Part shown: one piece after another, positions 23,318 through 32,195 of the stretch
Numbering within the stretch: the stretch's first letter is position 1
How the letters are laid out: each line of letters starts with the position of its first letter
Source of the DNA: an uncultured Eggerthellaceae bacterium
Lineage (GTDB): Bacteria > Actinomycetota > Coriobacteriia > Coriobacteriales > Eggerthellaceae
Assembly: GCA_944321455.1 (NCBI GenBank)
Contig: CALULI010000006.1
Span: 434,001 to 498,000, forward strand
Reading direction: 5' to 3'
DNA: 64,000 nt
Made by a program: the position numbers and the translations under genes
Notes under the pieces: generated by a model
What the model saw: only the letters and a program-made list of their open reading frames with translations
What the model was told of the DNA's origin: nothing
Database searches by the model: none

Positions 23318-25108
23318 ATGAATGCAATGATTGTTTTACTTGGCGGTCTCATTGTTTTGATTGCTGGCTACATTTTGTATGGCGGCTGGCTTGCAAAGCA
23401 GTGGGGAGTTGACCCCAAGCGGCCTACGCCTGCGCACGAGCTGGAGGACGGCGTTGACTACGTGCCTTCCAAGCCCTACGTTTTGTTAGGTCATCACTTT
23501 TCTTCGATTGCAGGCGCAGGTCCTATCAATGGTCCTATCCAGGCGGCTGTATTCGGTTGGGTGCCCGTACTTTTGTGGGTTCTCATTGGCGGTATTTTCT
23601 TTGGTGCTGTTCATGATTTTGGTGCACTGTTTGCTTCCATTCGTCATAAGGGTCAAAGTATTGCTGCTGTTATTGCAGAAAACATTGACGATACAGCAAA
23701 GCGCATCTTCTGTATCTTTGCGTATCTGACACTTCTTTTGGTTGTAGCAGCATTTGCTTCCATTGTTGCTAATACCTTTGCTGTTGGCTTGGCTAATTCG
23801 ACCGATGCTTCCAATTTGGCTAACCAGCGCACAGCTATGATTTCGATGCTGTTTATTGTTGCAGCGGTTATTTATGGCATTGCAACGCGTGGTCGCAATA
23901 TGCCTGCTGCTGCTAATATTGGCATTGCTATTTTGATCATTGTGGTGTTGGTTGTTGTTGGTTATAACTTCCCACTGATCTCTCTTGATTACACCACGTG
24001 GATGATTTTGCTGGGCATCTATATTATGGTTGCTGCGGTTGCTCCTGTTTGGATTTTGCTGCAGCCTCGTGACTACTTAAGCTCATTTTTGCTCTATGGC
24101 ATGATTCTGCTTTCCATCATTGGCATTGTTGGCGCAAGTTTGACGGGCAATGCTTCTAATTTGGACATTCCTGCCTTCACGGGCTTCTTTGCAAGCAATG
24201 CTGCTGTAGATGCAGCAGGCAATCCTATCATTAACCCAGAAACGGGTGCAGCGGTAACCAATCTTTCTGCTGCTTCTGGTTTCTTGTTCCCTGCTTTGTT
24301 TATCACCATTGCGTGCGGTGCAATTTCTGGCTTCCATAGCTTGGTAGCTTCAGGCACCACCTCTAAGCAGCTGGAAAAAGAAGCAGACGCACAGCCTATT
24401 GCTTATGGCGGCATGCTTATTGAATGCTTGCTGGCAATCATTTCTTTGTGTGCTGTTGGTTTTGTATGGCAGGCATACTGCGCAGGCGACTATGCTTCCC
24501 CTACGGCAGTATTCGCAGGCGGCCTTTCTCAGATGCTTGCTTGCATTCCTGGTTTGGAAAGCGTTGAAGGCATTGCATACACCTTGCTTATCTTGGCAGT
24601 ATCGGCATTCTGCTTGACCTCTCTTGACACGGCAACGCGTCTTGCTCGTTACATGTTCCAAGAGCTGTGGATTCCTGTTGGCGAAACGCTTGAAACCGTA
24701 CAGGGTGTTCGCAAGGCTCTGACGAACCCTTACGTTGCAACCATTATTACGGTTGTTATTGGTATTGCTCTTGGTATGACCGGCTACACCATCATTTGGC
24801 CTTTGTTTGGCGCTGCTAACCAGCTGCTTGCTGCTTTGGCTTTGCTGGCAGTTTGCGCATGGCTTGGCAATGCTGGCAAGAACAACAAGATGTTCTACAT
24901 CCCAATGGTGTTCATGCTTATTGTTACCCTGACTTCGTTGGCTATGACGCTTCAGGCTCAGACCCTCAAGATCATGGCGGGCGGCGACATCTTTGCTCCA
25001 GTAGTTCAGGTAGTTTTGGCAGCTCTGCTGTTTGTTTTGGCTATCGTTCTTGCGGTTAAAGGCGCTAAGACCATCTTTGGTAAGAAGAAGGTTGAAGAAG
25101 AGGCGTAA
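23318..25108 (+). CDS. cstA: CstA-family carbon starvation protein
   Basis: 596 aa, many membrane segments. The family N-terminus GYILYGGWLAKQWGVDP and the signature LLGHHFSSIAGAGPINGP plus GAVHDFGALF and SGFHSLVASGTTSKQL are present. SD AAGAAAGG precedes ATG 23318. CstA proteins import peptides or pyruvate, depending on the member. In an amino-acid fermenter, peptide uptake is plausible, but the sequence does not decide between the two. It is followed by a strong terminator. Confidence 0.95.
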   Translation: MNAMIVLLGGLIVLIAGYILYGGWLAKQWGVDPKRPTPAHELEDGVDYVPSKPYVLLGHHFSSIAGAGPINGPIQAAVFGWVPVLLWVLIGGIFFGAVHDFGALFASIRHKGQSIAAVIAENIDDTAKRIFCIFAYLTLLLVVAAFASIVANTFAVGLANSTDASNLANQRTAMISMLFIVAAVIYGIATRGRNMPAAANIGIAILIIVVLVVVGYNFPLISLDYTTWMILLGIYIMVAAVAPVWILLQPRDYLSSFLLYGMILLSIIGIVGASLTGNASNLDIPAFTGFFASNAAVDAAGNPIINPETGAAVTNLSAASGFLFPALFITIACGAISGFHSLVASGTTSKQLEKEADAQPIAYGGMLIECLLAIISLCAVGFVWQAYCAGDYASPTAVFAGGLSQMLACIPGLESVEGIAYTLLILAVSAFCLTSLDTATRLARYMFQELWIPVGETLETVQGVRKALTNPYVATIITVVIGIALGMTGYTIIWPLFGAANQLLAALALLAVCAWLGNAGKNNKMFYIPMVFMLIVTLTSLAMTLQAQTLKIMAGGDIFAPVVQVVLAALLFVLAIVLAVKGAKTIFGKKKVEEEA

Positions 25109-25231
25109 GCGACACGCTTAAGAGATAAGCGTACATAGCGTACACAAGGGCGAAGCGTTTGGCTGGGAATTAAGAGCCCAGCGTACGCTCAAAGCCGCAC
25201 CATAGCGAGCAAACCATTATGCTCTCTCACA

Positions 25232-25265
25232 AAGAACAAGCGCGGATTCGCGCTTGTTCTTTTTT
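25232..25265 (+). terminator. Terminator of cstA
   Basis: AAGAACAAGCGCG (25232-25244), loop GATT, CGCGCTTGTTCTT (25249-25261), then TTTT. Perfect 13-bp stem. Confidence 0.95.
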
Positions 25266-25279
25266 GTGTGCTGGTTGTT

Positions 25280-26704
25280 TTATGGGCGTGTTATTGAAGG
25301 GGGCGTGCCATCAACAGCTGAAAGCAATGAGTGGGCATGAGAGTCTGTGCTGCGTTTTGTTACCTGATTAGCTATACAAAACGTCATATAAAGCGGCAGA
25401 TAGTAAATAGGTTTGCTGCCTTTTTGCGTAGCTGAGATATTCGCTTCGGAAAGTACCAACGCTTCTTGAATATCGAACGATTCTTCCCTTAAAAGATTAG
25501 TAAGGGCAACATGACGCTTGTAATCCTTACCTGATTTAACTTCAAGTGGCACTACCGCGCCTTCGTCGGTTTCCACTATAAAATCAACTTCGCCTCTTCG
25601 ATTGTTGTGATAGTAGCGAAGCGGGACGTTTTTACAGGCAAGTTCTTGAGCAACAGCGTTTTCGTAGATGGCACCAAAATTAACTGAGCGAGAACCCTCT
25701 AATAAGTTCAACGAAACTCCAACAGGATATTGTGCCAAGAGCAAGCCCGTATCAGAAGAATAGAGCTTAAACTTTCGCCTGTCTTCTGTTCTTTGGAGAG
25801 GAAAGACGGGCTCGTTTACGCAGTTGCACTTATACGCAACGCCAGCGCCCACTAACCAAGCAAAATCATTTGCATAGCGATCAAATACCGCCTTTTGTTT
25901 AAGGGCTTTTAGTTGAAAGCGCTTATTTTCCTTGGCCAGTTCGGCAGGAAGAGCATCAAAAATGCTTCGGATTTGAAGACTTCTTTCTTCAGAATACTTG
26001 GAAGCATCAAAACGATACTGTTCGACAATAGATTCCTGAAGGGCTCGAACAGCTCCAAGATCGTATTTGGTATCAAGGTATTTTTGAACCACTTCGGGCA
26101 TACCTCCAACAATTTGATACAGCCGATAGAGACGGACAAACTGATCATGAAGGTTGTCAGGGAGCGGCGTTTTGTTACGGTATGCTTCCCGCACAACATC
26201 AAGAAGATCTTCCGTTACACCTTGCGACCAACAGAATTCTTCAAAATCTAAGGGATACATATGCTCAATTTGAGCATAACCAACAGGAAACGACGCAATA
26301 TGTTTTATTTGCACACCTAAAAGAGAGCCAGAAAGAATAAGGTCAAAGCGCCCATCTTCCACCAAGAATTTAACATGCGTAATAAGTTGGGGAGCTTCTT
26401 GGATTTCATCGAAAAACACAAGCGTGTTTCTAGGCTGAATTTCGTGTCCAACAAGAAGTGAAAGAACAGCAATTATTTCTTGCGCAGACTTGCACTGTTC
26501 TATAAGAGCAGCAGCGTCACTTTGCTCAAAAAAATTGATCTCAACAACATCGTGATAGCGATCTTGGGCAAAGCAGCGAATCAAATAGGTTTTGCCCGTT
26601 TGTCGTGCGCCATCAATAATGAGTGCTTTGTGCGTAGTATCGCGGTTGAACAGTTGGTTGTTATGCCATGATTCCAATGTTTGAGTCATTTTTCTTTTGA
26701 GCAT
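25280..26704 (-). CDS. AAA+ ATPase with DUF4143 domain
   Basis: 474 aa, ATG 26704. The N-terminal half has Walker A in IIDGARQTGKTYLI and Walker B in LVFFDEIQEAPQLI. The C-terminal half has the DUF4143 nuclease-like fold with EVDFIVETDEGAVVPLEVKSGKDY, where D, E and K are in PD-(D/E)XK-like order. These ATPases are common orphan genes in anaerobes, and their role is not established. The gene is preceded by a regular array of three palindromes (26763-26839) that may control it. Confidence 0.85.
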   Translation of the reverse strand: MLKRKMTQTLESWHNNQLFNRDTTHKALIIDGARQTGKTYLIRCFAQDRYHDVVEINFFEQSDAAALIEQCKSAQEIIAVLSLLVGHEIQPRNTLVFFDEIQEAPQLITHVKFLVEDGRFDLILSGSLLGVQIKHIASFPVGYAQIEHMYPLDFEEFCWSQGVTEDLLDVVREAYRNKTPLPDNLHDQFVRLYRLYQIVGGMPEVVQKYLDTKYDLGAVRALQESIVEQYRFDASKYSEERSLQIRSIFDALPAELAKENKRFQLKALKQKAVFDRYANDFAWLVGAGVAYKCNCVNEPVFPLQRTEDRRKFKLYSSDTGLLLAQYPVGVSLNLLEGSRSVNFGAIYENAVAQELACKNVPLRYYHNNRRGEVDFIVETDEGAVVPLEVKSGKDYKRHVALTNLLREESFDIQEALVLSEANISATQKGSKPIYYLPLYMTFCIANQVTKRSTDSHAHSLLSAVDGTPPSITRP

Positions 26705-26762
26705 GCTTCGTCCTTGCTCGTGATAAGACTGTCTTACAGTGATGGGGAGGGGTACCTTATAA

Positions 26763-26839
26763 TGTGTCTAACACAGAAAATATTTTAGCAAATATGTGTC
26801 TAAAACAGAAAAAATAAAGCTGAAAATGTGTCTAACACA
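26763..26839. repeat. Three palindromic repeats with exact 32-bp spacing
   Basis: TGTGTCTAACACA at 26763-26775 and 26827-26839, and TGTGTCTAAAACA at 26795-26807. Each is followed by GAAAA and sits in an AT-rich background. The start-to-start distance is 32 bp twice, about three DNA turns, so proteins bound at all three would lie on one face. They lie 58-135 bp upstream of the DUF4143 ATPase start, consistent with an operator array. Confidence 0.8.
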
Positions 26840-26944
26840 GAAAAATGAGGCATAAAGGACAAAAATGCAAGAAACACGATGCTTCGACTTGTTTTAATTG
26901 ATGTGGCGCGATTGTCACATTGGGCAATTTTAGAAGATTAAGAA

Positions 26945-26978
26945 ACAAAAAAAGCCACCGAGAAATACTCGGTGGCTT
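26945..26978 (-). terminator. Terminator of the tRNA-Arg transcript
   Basis: AAGCCACCGAG (26952-26962) pairs with CTCGGTGGCTT (26968-26978), loop of 5. On the minus strand the stem is followed by a T-run (the A-tract at 26945-26953). Confidence 0.9.
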
Positions 26979-26988
26979 GGTATTTAAA

Positions 26989-27065
26989 TGGTGCGCCGTG
27001 AGGGATTCGAACCCCCGACGTACTGATTCGTAGTCAGTCCCTCTATCCAGCTGAGGTAACGGCGC
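26989..27065 (-). tRNA. tRNA-Arg(ACG)
   Basis: On the minus strand the acceptor GCGCCGT pairs with ACGGCGC, the D-arm is CCTC...GAGG, and the anticodon stem ACTGA/TCAGT encloses the loop CTACGAA, giving anticodon ACG (27029-27031). The T-loop is TTCGAAT. CCA is encoded (26989-26991). Confidence 0.97.
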
Positions 27066-27275
27066 ATTTATGCAGCAACAGGTATTCTTGCAGGAATTAG
27101 GCGCGCTGTCAAATACTTTTTGTAAGTTCGCACTAAATTCGCCCAAATTCGCAATTCATTCACATTTAGCATCAGCCATGTCCGGTAACACCATCTTTAT
27201 GAGCGGTTACCTAACCAAAACATTTCGCCTTCGCGCAGATGCTAGAATTAAGATTCACCGCTGAAAGGAAGTATT

Positions 27276-28616
27276 ATGAGCGAAACTAAGCGAGTCTCTC
27301 TTTACGAAGAATTCGTCAAAGTCAATTCAGTCGATGCCTCATTGTATGAGCAGTACCCTATCAAGCGCGGTTTGCGCAACAGTGACGGCTCGGGCGTTAT
27401 TGCAGGCATCACCAATATCTCTAACGTTCACGGTTACATGATGAGCGAAGGCGACAAGATCCCTGACGAAGGCTCGCTGACGTTGCGCGGTTACGATATT
27501 TACGATCTGCTTGGTGGGGACACCACGAAGCGCTTCGGCTACGAAGAAATTGCGTATCTGCTTTTGATGGGCCACTTGCCAAAGCAAGACCAGCTGGAAA
27601 CCTTTGTTGCTGCGCTTGATGCTGAGCGCAACTTGCCTGACGGCTTTACGGCAAGCAAGATTATGTCCACCGCATCCCCCGACATTATGAATGTGTTGGC
27701 ACGTTCTATCTTGATGCTGTACGCGGATGACCCTAAGGCTGAAGACCGCTCCTATGAGCATGAAATTTCTACGGCTATTTCGCTTATTTCCCGCCTGCCA
27801 CGCATTATGGTTTTGGCACACTATGCAAAACGTGCATCATTCTTTAACGAATCCATGATCATGCACCGTTTCATCCCTGGTCAGTCAACCAGCGAAACCA
27901 TTTTGTCCATGCTGCGTCCTGACCGTCAGTTCACGCCTGAAGAAGCACGCATGTTAGACATCATGTTGTGCTTGCATGCAGAACACGGCGGCGGCAACAA
28001 CTCCACCTTCACGTGCCGCGTTTTGACCTCTGCCGATACGGATCCTTATTCTGCCTACGCGGGCGCTATTGGATCGCTCAAGGGCAGCAAGCACGGTGGT
28101 GCAAACCATCAGGTTCTGGCTATGCAGAAAGATATCAAAGAGCACGTCAAGAACTGGGAAAACGAAGACGAAGTGGCAGCCTACATTGCCAAGATCGTAA
28201 ACAAGGAAGCCTACGACAAGACGGGTCTTATCTACGGTATGGGTCATGCGGTCTATACTTTGTCTGACCCACGTGCGATAATCTGCAAGCAGTTTGCTAC
28301 CAAGCTTGCTGAAGGCACCGAATTTGAAGCAGAGCTTAACTTGCTCAAGACCATTGAGCGCTTGGCCCCCGAAGTTATTCTGCGTGAAAAGGGCACTAAG
28401 AAAGAAATGTGCGCCAACGTGGATATGTATTCAGGCTTTGTTTACACCATGATGGGCATTCCTCAAGATCTGATCACGCCACTGTTTGCCTGCGCGCGCA
28501 TGGCAGGCTGGGCGGCTCATCGCTTCGAGGAACTTGTTTCGGGCAAGCGCATTATTCGTCCTGCGTATAAGACAAACGTGAAACCTCAGGAATATAAGCC
28601 TATCGAAGAGCGCTAA
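27276..28616 (+). CDS. gltA: Citrate synthase family protein
   Basis: 446 aa. Substrate and catalytic motifs are RGYDIYDLLG, LCLHAEHGGGNNSTF (first His), GSLKGSKHGGANHQV (second His) and YGMGHAVYTLSDPRA (third His and Arg). It condenses oxaloacetate with acetyl-CoA, probably for biosynthesis of glutamate in an anaerobe. A methylcitrate synthase activity cannot be excluded. TAGAAT at 27243-27248 is the likely -10 box. An imperfect inverted repeat, GGTAAC/GTTACC, lies at 27184-27211. Confidence 0.9.
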   Translation: MSETKRVSLYEEFVKVNSVDASLYEQYPIKRGLRNSDGSGVIAGITNISNVHGYMMSEGDKIPDEGSLTLRGYDIYDLLGGDTTKRFGYEEIAYLLLMGHLPKQDQLETFVAALDAERNLPDGFTASKIMSTASPDIMNVLARSILMLYADDPKAEDRSYEHEISTAISLISRLPRIMVLAHYAKRASFFNESMIMHRFIPGQSTSETILSMLRPDRQFTPEEARMLDIMLCLHAEHGGGNNSTFTCRVLTSADTDPYSAYAGAIGSLKGSKHGGANHQVLAMQKDIKEHVKNWENEDEVAAYIAKIVNKEAYDKTGLIYGMGHAVYTLSDPRAIICKQFATKLAEGTEFEAELNLLKTIERLAPEVILREKGTKKEMCANVDMYSGFVYTMMGIPQDLITPLFACARMAGWAAHRFEELVSGKRIIRPAYKTNVKPQEYKPIEER

Positions 28617-28638
28617 AGCGTTATCATATAAATATACG

Positions 28639-28746
28639 TGCAGGGGTACTTGCTGGTGCATTCGCACTAACGAACATGCCAGCGGGTTGAGAGGGCATAC
28701 CGCCCAACCCTTTGAACCTGTCAGTTAACACTGGTGTAGGGAGCAT
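28639..28746 (+). promoter_or_regulatory. TPP riboswitch (THI element)
   Basis: The conserved core is present: CAGGGGTACTT (28641), GCGGGTTGAGAGG (28682-28694), CAACCCTTTGAACCTG (28705-28720), CAGTTAACACTGG and GTAGGGA (28735-28742). The pairs GGGTTGAGA/AACCCTTTGAACCTG and the GTTAACACTGGTGTAGGGA segment are the usual TPP-binding helices. A terminator follows directly, so binding of thiamine pyrophosphate should stop transcription before thiM. Confidence 0.95.
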
Positions 28747-28759
28747 TCTTGCAATTGCA

Positions 28760-28789
28760 GGGCGCTGCCGCACGGTAGCGCCCTTTTTT
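28760..28789 (+). terminator. Riboswitch expression-platform terminator
   Basis: GGGCGCTGCCG (28760-28770) with CGGTAGCGCCC (28773-28783), one G-U, then TTTTTT. It lies between the TPP aptamer and thiM. Confidence 0.9.
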
Positions 28790-28813
28790 GTTTTGCTCCG
28801 GGAAGGATCAACT

Positions 28814-29653
28814 ATGATCAGCAAACAAGAACTGCAGCAACAAATTGCCGAAGCGGCCCGCGAAGTGCGTGCGACTAATCCCATGGCGGGGTCCATCACC
28901 AATACGGTGACCATCAACTTTGTGGCCAATGCCCAAATTGCTGTTGGTGGGTCGGCCGCTATGGTTTACTTGCCTGACGAAGGCGAATTTTTAGCCAACG
29001 CAGGCAACGCCACCTATATCAATGTGGGCACGCTCTTGCCGATTTATGAAAAGACGTTGCCACGCACGGCGAAGGCGTTGCATGATGCGGGCAAGCGTTG
29101 GGTGTTAGACCCGGTAGCTATTGGCATTGGGGACATGCGCACGAAGCTGCTGGCTCAGTTTAAAGACTACAAGCCTACTATTATTCGCGGCAATGCGTCT
29201 GAAATTATTGCGCTCGCAAATTTATGGGGCGTTGCGGGCGATGGCGGCGCATCGCAGGTGCGCGGCGTGGATTCGACGCAAGCCGTTGATGAAGCACGCA
29301 CGGCAGCGGTGGCGCTTGCGCGCTATACGCAGGGCGCTGTGGCGGTATCAGGCGAAGTTGATTTGGTAACGGATGGCGAAGCAGTCGCGTATTCCAAGGG
29401 CGGTTCTCACTTCATGACCAAGATCACAGGGTCAGGATGCAGTTTGGGTGGTGTGTGTGCTGTGTATGCAACAACAGCGCAGACACCCTTTGCGTGTGCT
29501 ATGGCGGGCGTGCAGGTGTACAACCTGGCAGGTGCGCGCGCTGAAGCGCAGGTGGATGCGCCAGGAAGTTTCCAGGTGGCGTTCTTGGACCAGCTGTACA
29601 AAGCAACGCCTGAAGATATTGCAGCAAACCCCTTCGACTATGAGGAGGCATAA
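28814..29653 (+). CDS. thiM: Hydroxyethylthiazole kinase
   Basis: 279 aa, ATG 28814 with GGAAGGA SD. NPMAGSITNTVTINFVAN at the N-terminus binds thiazole. ATP-site motifs are IIRGNASEI and ITGSGCSLGG, where the Cys before the glycine is the usual catalytic region. It phosphorylates the thiazole alcohol for salvage. First gene of thiM - thiamine-binding protein - thiE, controlled by the TPP riboswitch. Confidence 0.95.
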   Translation: MISKQELQQQIAEAAREVRATNPMAGSITNTVTINFVANAQIAVGGSAAMVYLPDEGEFLANAGNATYINVGTLLPIYEKTLPRTAKALHDAGKRWVLDPVAIGIGDMRTKLLAQFKDYKPTIIRGNASEIIALANLWGVAGDGGASQVRGVDSTQAVDEARTAAVALARYTQGAVAVSGEVDLVTDGEAVAYSKGGSHFMTKITGSGCSLGGVCAVYATTAQTPFACAMAGVQVYNLAGARAEAQVDAPGSFQVAFLDQLYKATPEDIAANPFDYEEA

Positions 29654-29656
29654 ACA

Positions 29657-29980
29657 ATGAACACGCTGGTAGCGGTGGCCATTGCGCCGTTTGGCGAAGG
29701 CGACGAATTGTCTGAATACGTGGCAGACGTTGTGCGGGTGATTCGCCAATCGGGATTGCCTAATCATACGTATTCCATGTTTACCGAAATTGAAGGCGAA
29801 TGGGACGACGTCATGAAGGTGGTCAAAGAAGCCACGTTCGTATTGGCGGAAAAAGGAATTCGCACCGAAGTTATTTTGAAAGCCGATGTGCGTCCAGGGT
29901 ATACGGATATGATGGATCGCAAGGTGGAAGTGGTCGATGAGCTGTTAGCAGGCGATGCGAAGGAAGGCGATGCACAATGA
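29657..29980 (+). CDS. MTH1187-family (DUF77) thiamine-binding protein
   Basis: 107 aa. The family start VAVAIAPFGEGDELSEYV and central EIEGEWDDVMKVVKEA are typical of the MTH1187/YkoF-like thiamine-binding fold. The gene starts 3 bp after thiM and its last codons overlap the thiE start (ATGA). In this operon it probably binds thiamine or HMP for salvage. Its exact molecular role is unproven in the family. Confidence 0.85.
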   Translation: MNTLVAVAIAPFGEGDELSEYVADVVRVIRQSGLPNHTYSMFTEIEGEWDDVMKVVKEATFVLAEKGIRTEVILKADVRPGYTDMMDRKVEVVDELLAGDAKEGDAQ

Positions 29981-30678
29981 GCATGCGTGACAATCTTGAT
30001 ATTTCAGCCTATTTGGTGCTGGGCCCTGAAAACACCTTGGGAAGGCCCGTGGGAGACGTGGTCCGTCAAGCGCTTGAGGCAGGTTTTACCTGCGTGCAAA
30101 TTCGCTCGAAGGTTGTGGATGCTCGTGATCTGATTGAGTGCGCTCGTGCGGCAGCGGATGAAATTGCACGCGCTGGCAAGCAGGAGAGCGTGGCGCTTTT
30201 GATTGATGATCGTTTAGATGTGGCGCTTGCGGCACGCGATGCAGGTATCAAAGTCGATGGCATTCATGTTGGACAGAGCGACATTCCTGTAGAGGTTTGC
30301 AGAAAGTATCTGGGCGAAGATGCCGTTGTGGGTCTTTCTGCAAGGGCGCACGAAATGCGTGACTATATTCAGACGGCGGACATGAGTCAGGTTGATTATC
30401 TTGGTGTGGGTCCGCTGCATGAGACTGACACGAAGCCTGATTGTGGCAAGGATATTGATGGCAGCATCATTACGCGCAGTTTGGAAGAGCTGGCAGATCT
30501 GGCAGCAATTAGCCCTAAGCCCATTGTGGTTGGCGGCGGCGTGAAAATACTTGATATCCCTGCACTGGCAAAAACAGGGGTTGACGGGTTCTTTGTGGTG
30601 TCTGCCGTGTGTGGTGCGCAGGATCCGCACAAGGCTGCTAAAGATTTGGTGGACACGTGGGAGAAAGCCCGCAATTAA
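29977..30678 (+). CDS. thiE: Thiamine-phosphate synthase
   Basis: 233 aa, ATG overlapping the previous stop. TIM-barrel motifs are CVQIRSK, LLIDDRLDVALAA, GIHVGQSDIP, VGLSARAHEM, YLGVGPLHETDTK and VVGGGVK, covering the pyrophosphate and thiazole sites. It joins HMP-PP with thiazole phosphate. thiD, which would provide HMP-PP, is not in the operon. Confidence 0.95.
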   Translation: MSMRDNLDISAYLVLGPENTLGRPVGDVVRQALEAGFTCVQIRSKVVDARDLIECARAAADEIARAGKQESVALLIDDRLDVALAARDAGIKVDGIHVGQSDIPVEVCRKYLGEDAVVGLSARAHEMRDYIQTADMSQVDYLGVGPLHETDTKPDCGKDIDGSIITRSLEELADLAAISPKPIVVGGGVKILDIPALAKTGVDGFFVVSAVCGAQDPHKAAKDLVDTWEKARN

Positions 30679-30681
30679 ACA

Positions 30682-30710
30682 TTGCGAAAACCGCGTAACT
30701 TGTATATAAT
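30682..30710 (+). promoter_or_regulatory. tRNA-Thr promoter
   Basis: TTGCGA (30682-30687), 17-bp spacer, TATAAT (30705-30710), 40 bp before the tRNA. Confidence 0.75.
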
Positions 30711-30750
30711 TTTCAGGCACTTTGGGTGATATAGTTATTCAAGGTAGCAT

Positions 30751-30826
30751 GCCAACGTGGCTCAGTTGGTAGAGCAACGCACTCGTAATGCGTAGGTCGC
30801 CGGTTCGAGTCCGGCCGTTGGCTCCA
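30751..30826 (+). tRNA. tRNA-Thr(CGT), integration target
   Basis: Acceptor GCCAACG/CGTTGGC, anticodon stem ACGCA/TGCGT with loop CTCGTAA (anticodon CGT at 30784-30786), T-loop TTCGAGT, discriminator T and encoded CCA. From 30782 (the anticodon loop) onward the sequence is repeated at 47,323, so the tRNA is intact after integration with a 3' part supplied by the element. Confidence 0.97.
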
Positions 30827-30830
30827 CGAA
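30782..30830. repeat. attL: 49-bp direct repeat in tRNA-Thr
   Basis: Identical over 49 bp to 47,323-47,371, starting in the anticodon loop and running 4 bases past the encoded CCA. Typical of tyrosine-integrase insertion into a tRNA. Confidence 0.95.
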
Positions 30831-30835
30831 TTCGC

Positions 30836-30866
30836 AGGTCAGTCGCTTGTCGGCTGGCCTTTTTTG
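30836..30866 (+). terminator. Element-borne terminator after tRNA-Thr
   Basis: AGGTCAGTCG (30836-30845), loop CTTGT, CGGCTGGCCT (30851-30860) with two G-U pairs, then TTTTT. It replaces the chromosomal terminator now at 47,377-47,410. Confidence 0.85.
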
Positions 30867-30870
30867 CGTT

Positions 30871-30911
30871 TTGGGACAGCTGATTTCTCAGCTGGGACAG
30901 ATTTGGGACAA
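30871..30911. repeat. Left-end arm-type repeats (three)
   Basis: TTGGGACAG at 30871-30879, CTGGGACAG at 30892-30900 and TTGGGACAA at 30903-30911, between attL and the integrase gene. Matching copies occur at the right end, so these are candidate integrase arm-binding sites. Confidence 0.75.
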
Positions 30912-30943
30912 TACATTTCATCGCGCTTTCATAGAATCAAAGA

Positions 30944-32140
30944 CTAGGCGGCTGGGTAGTGGAACAAATCGCCTATACGATTTGCGGCTTCTTGATCCTT
31001 TCCAGGTAACACATGACCATAAATATCTTGTGTAGTGGAAGGTTTTGCGTGGCCTAACCGATGCGCAACCGTTAAGACGTCAATACCGTTTTGGAGCAGT
31101 ATCGATGCATGGGTGTGTCGCAAATCATGAAGCCTTACGTCAAAATTATGTTGTTGCTTGAAGGCTTCAAAATCCTTAGTGAAGTGATCAGGTATATACC
31201 AACTTCCTAAGTTGTCACACAGAACCGGAGTCAAAGGGGTTTGATCGGTATCAAAATACCTTAGCAGGTAATATTGATCCTCTTTGTATCGCTTTAACTG
31301 CTTCACTAGAGAATCGTCAATAGAGATATGTCTATCAGAGGATTCCGTTTTAGGATCTTTTAGCGATAAGCGTTTACCTGATCTGCCATCTTCTTGTGCA
31401 GCTTCAATAAGACTATGTGCAACATGGATTTCTTTACTGTCGAGATCGACATCTTTCCATCGTAGACCACAAATCTCACCACGACGCATTCCGGTGCTTA
31501 AAGCTAGTGTGGTAGCCATAGCGAACCGTTTGTTTGGGTGGCCTCGCAAAAGAAGCAGCATGCGGTTGGTCTCTTCAAGAGAGAGACTTTCTGTTTTAGG
31601 CTTCTTGACAGAAGGGCCATCAACCAAGTCGCAGGGATTGTGCGGGATTAGAGCCAGACGTACTGCACGTTTTAAAGCGGCTTTCAAAATACTGTGAGCC
31701 TTTCTTACGCTTGCTCCAGAAATAGGCCTACCGTTGGCTCCTCCTTCGCGACGTAAATATGAATAGTGCTCTTCAATCAAATGGGGCTGAAGGTCGCATA
31801 GCTTTGTTTTTCCAAACTCGCCATCAAAGCGAGTGCGAATTACATCGCGGTACCCACGGATCGTGGAAGGAGAAAGTTCCTTTTCATCCCTGCAATACAA
31901 TAAATAGTTTTGCAAGTATTCATTGAGCGTCATGTCGCTTCTGAATGCTTTGTCGCTATCTGCTAAAAGCTCTAATCTCCAAGCATCGAGTGCCTTGTTC
32001 GCTTCTGACTTAGTGCGACAGCGAACAGTTTTATCTAAGCGTTTCTTGTTTCCATTGCTATATGTAATGGAAACACGCAATCGATAGGTATTCTTGCCAC
32101 GTTTTTCCACAGTGCCTTGTCCTAGATCCATTGTTTTCAC
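30944..32140 (-). CDS. int: Tyrosine-type integrase of the element
   Basis: 398 aa. An N-terminal AP2-like arm-binding region (YRLRVSITYSNGNKKRLDKT), a SAM-like core-binding domain (about 70-160) and a catalytic domain are visible. Catalytic residues are Arg in STGMRRGEICGLRW, the HxxR box in LHDLRHTHAS, His in RLGHAKPSTT and the nucleophile Tyr in DIYGHV. It points away from attL's tRNA, 114 bp inside the left end, the usual layout for tRNA-targeted elements. Confidence 0.95.
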   Translation of the reverse strand: MKTMDLGQGTVEKRGKNTYRLRVSITYSNGNKKRLDKTVRCRTKSEANKALDAWRLELLADSDKAFRSDMTLNEYLQNYLLYCRDEKELSPSTIRGYRDVIRTRFDGEFGKTKLCDLQPHLIEEHYSYLRREGGANGRPISGASVRKAHSILKAALKRAVRLALIPHNPCDLVDGPSVKKPKTESLSLEETNRMLLLLRGHPNKRFAMATTLALSTGMRRGEICGLRWKDVDLDSKEIHVAHSLIEAAQEDGRSGKRLSLKDPKTESSDRHISIDDSLVKQLKRYKEDQYYLLRYFDTDQTPLTPVLCDNLGSWYIPDHFTKDFEAFKQQHNFDVRLHDLRHTHASILLQNGIDVLTVAHRLGHAKPSTTQDIYGHVLPGKDQEAANRIGDLFHYPAA

Positions 32141-32195
32141 CTCCTTTCAAAATACGTAGTTGCTCGTTGTATGGTTAACCCTAAAAGGGGTGAAC

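Noticed and set aside
26763-26839. Mini-CRISPR from the 32-bp-spaced palindromes
   Set aside because: Repeats of 13-18 bp with 14-bp gaps are too short. The gaps are low-complexity AT, and no cas genes are present.
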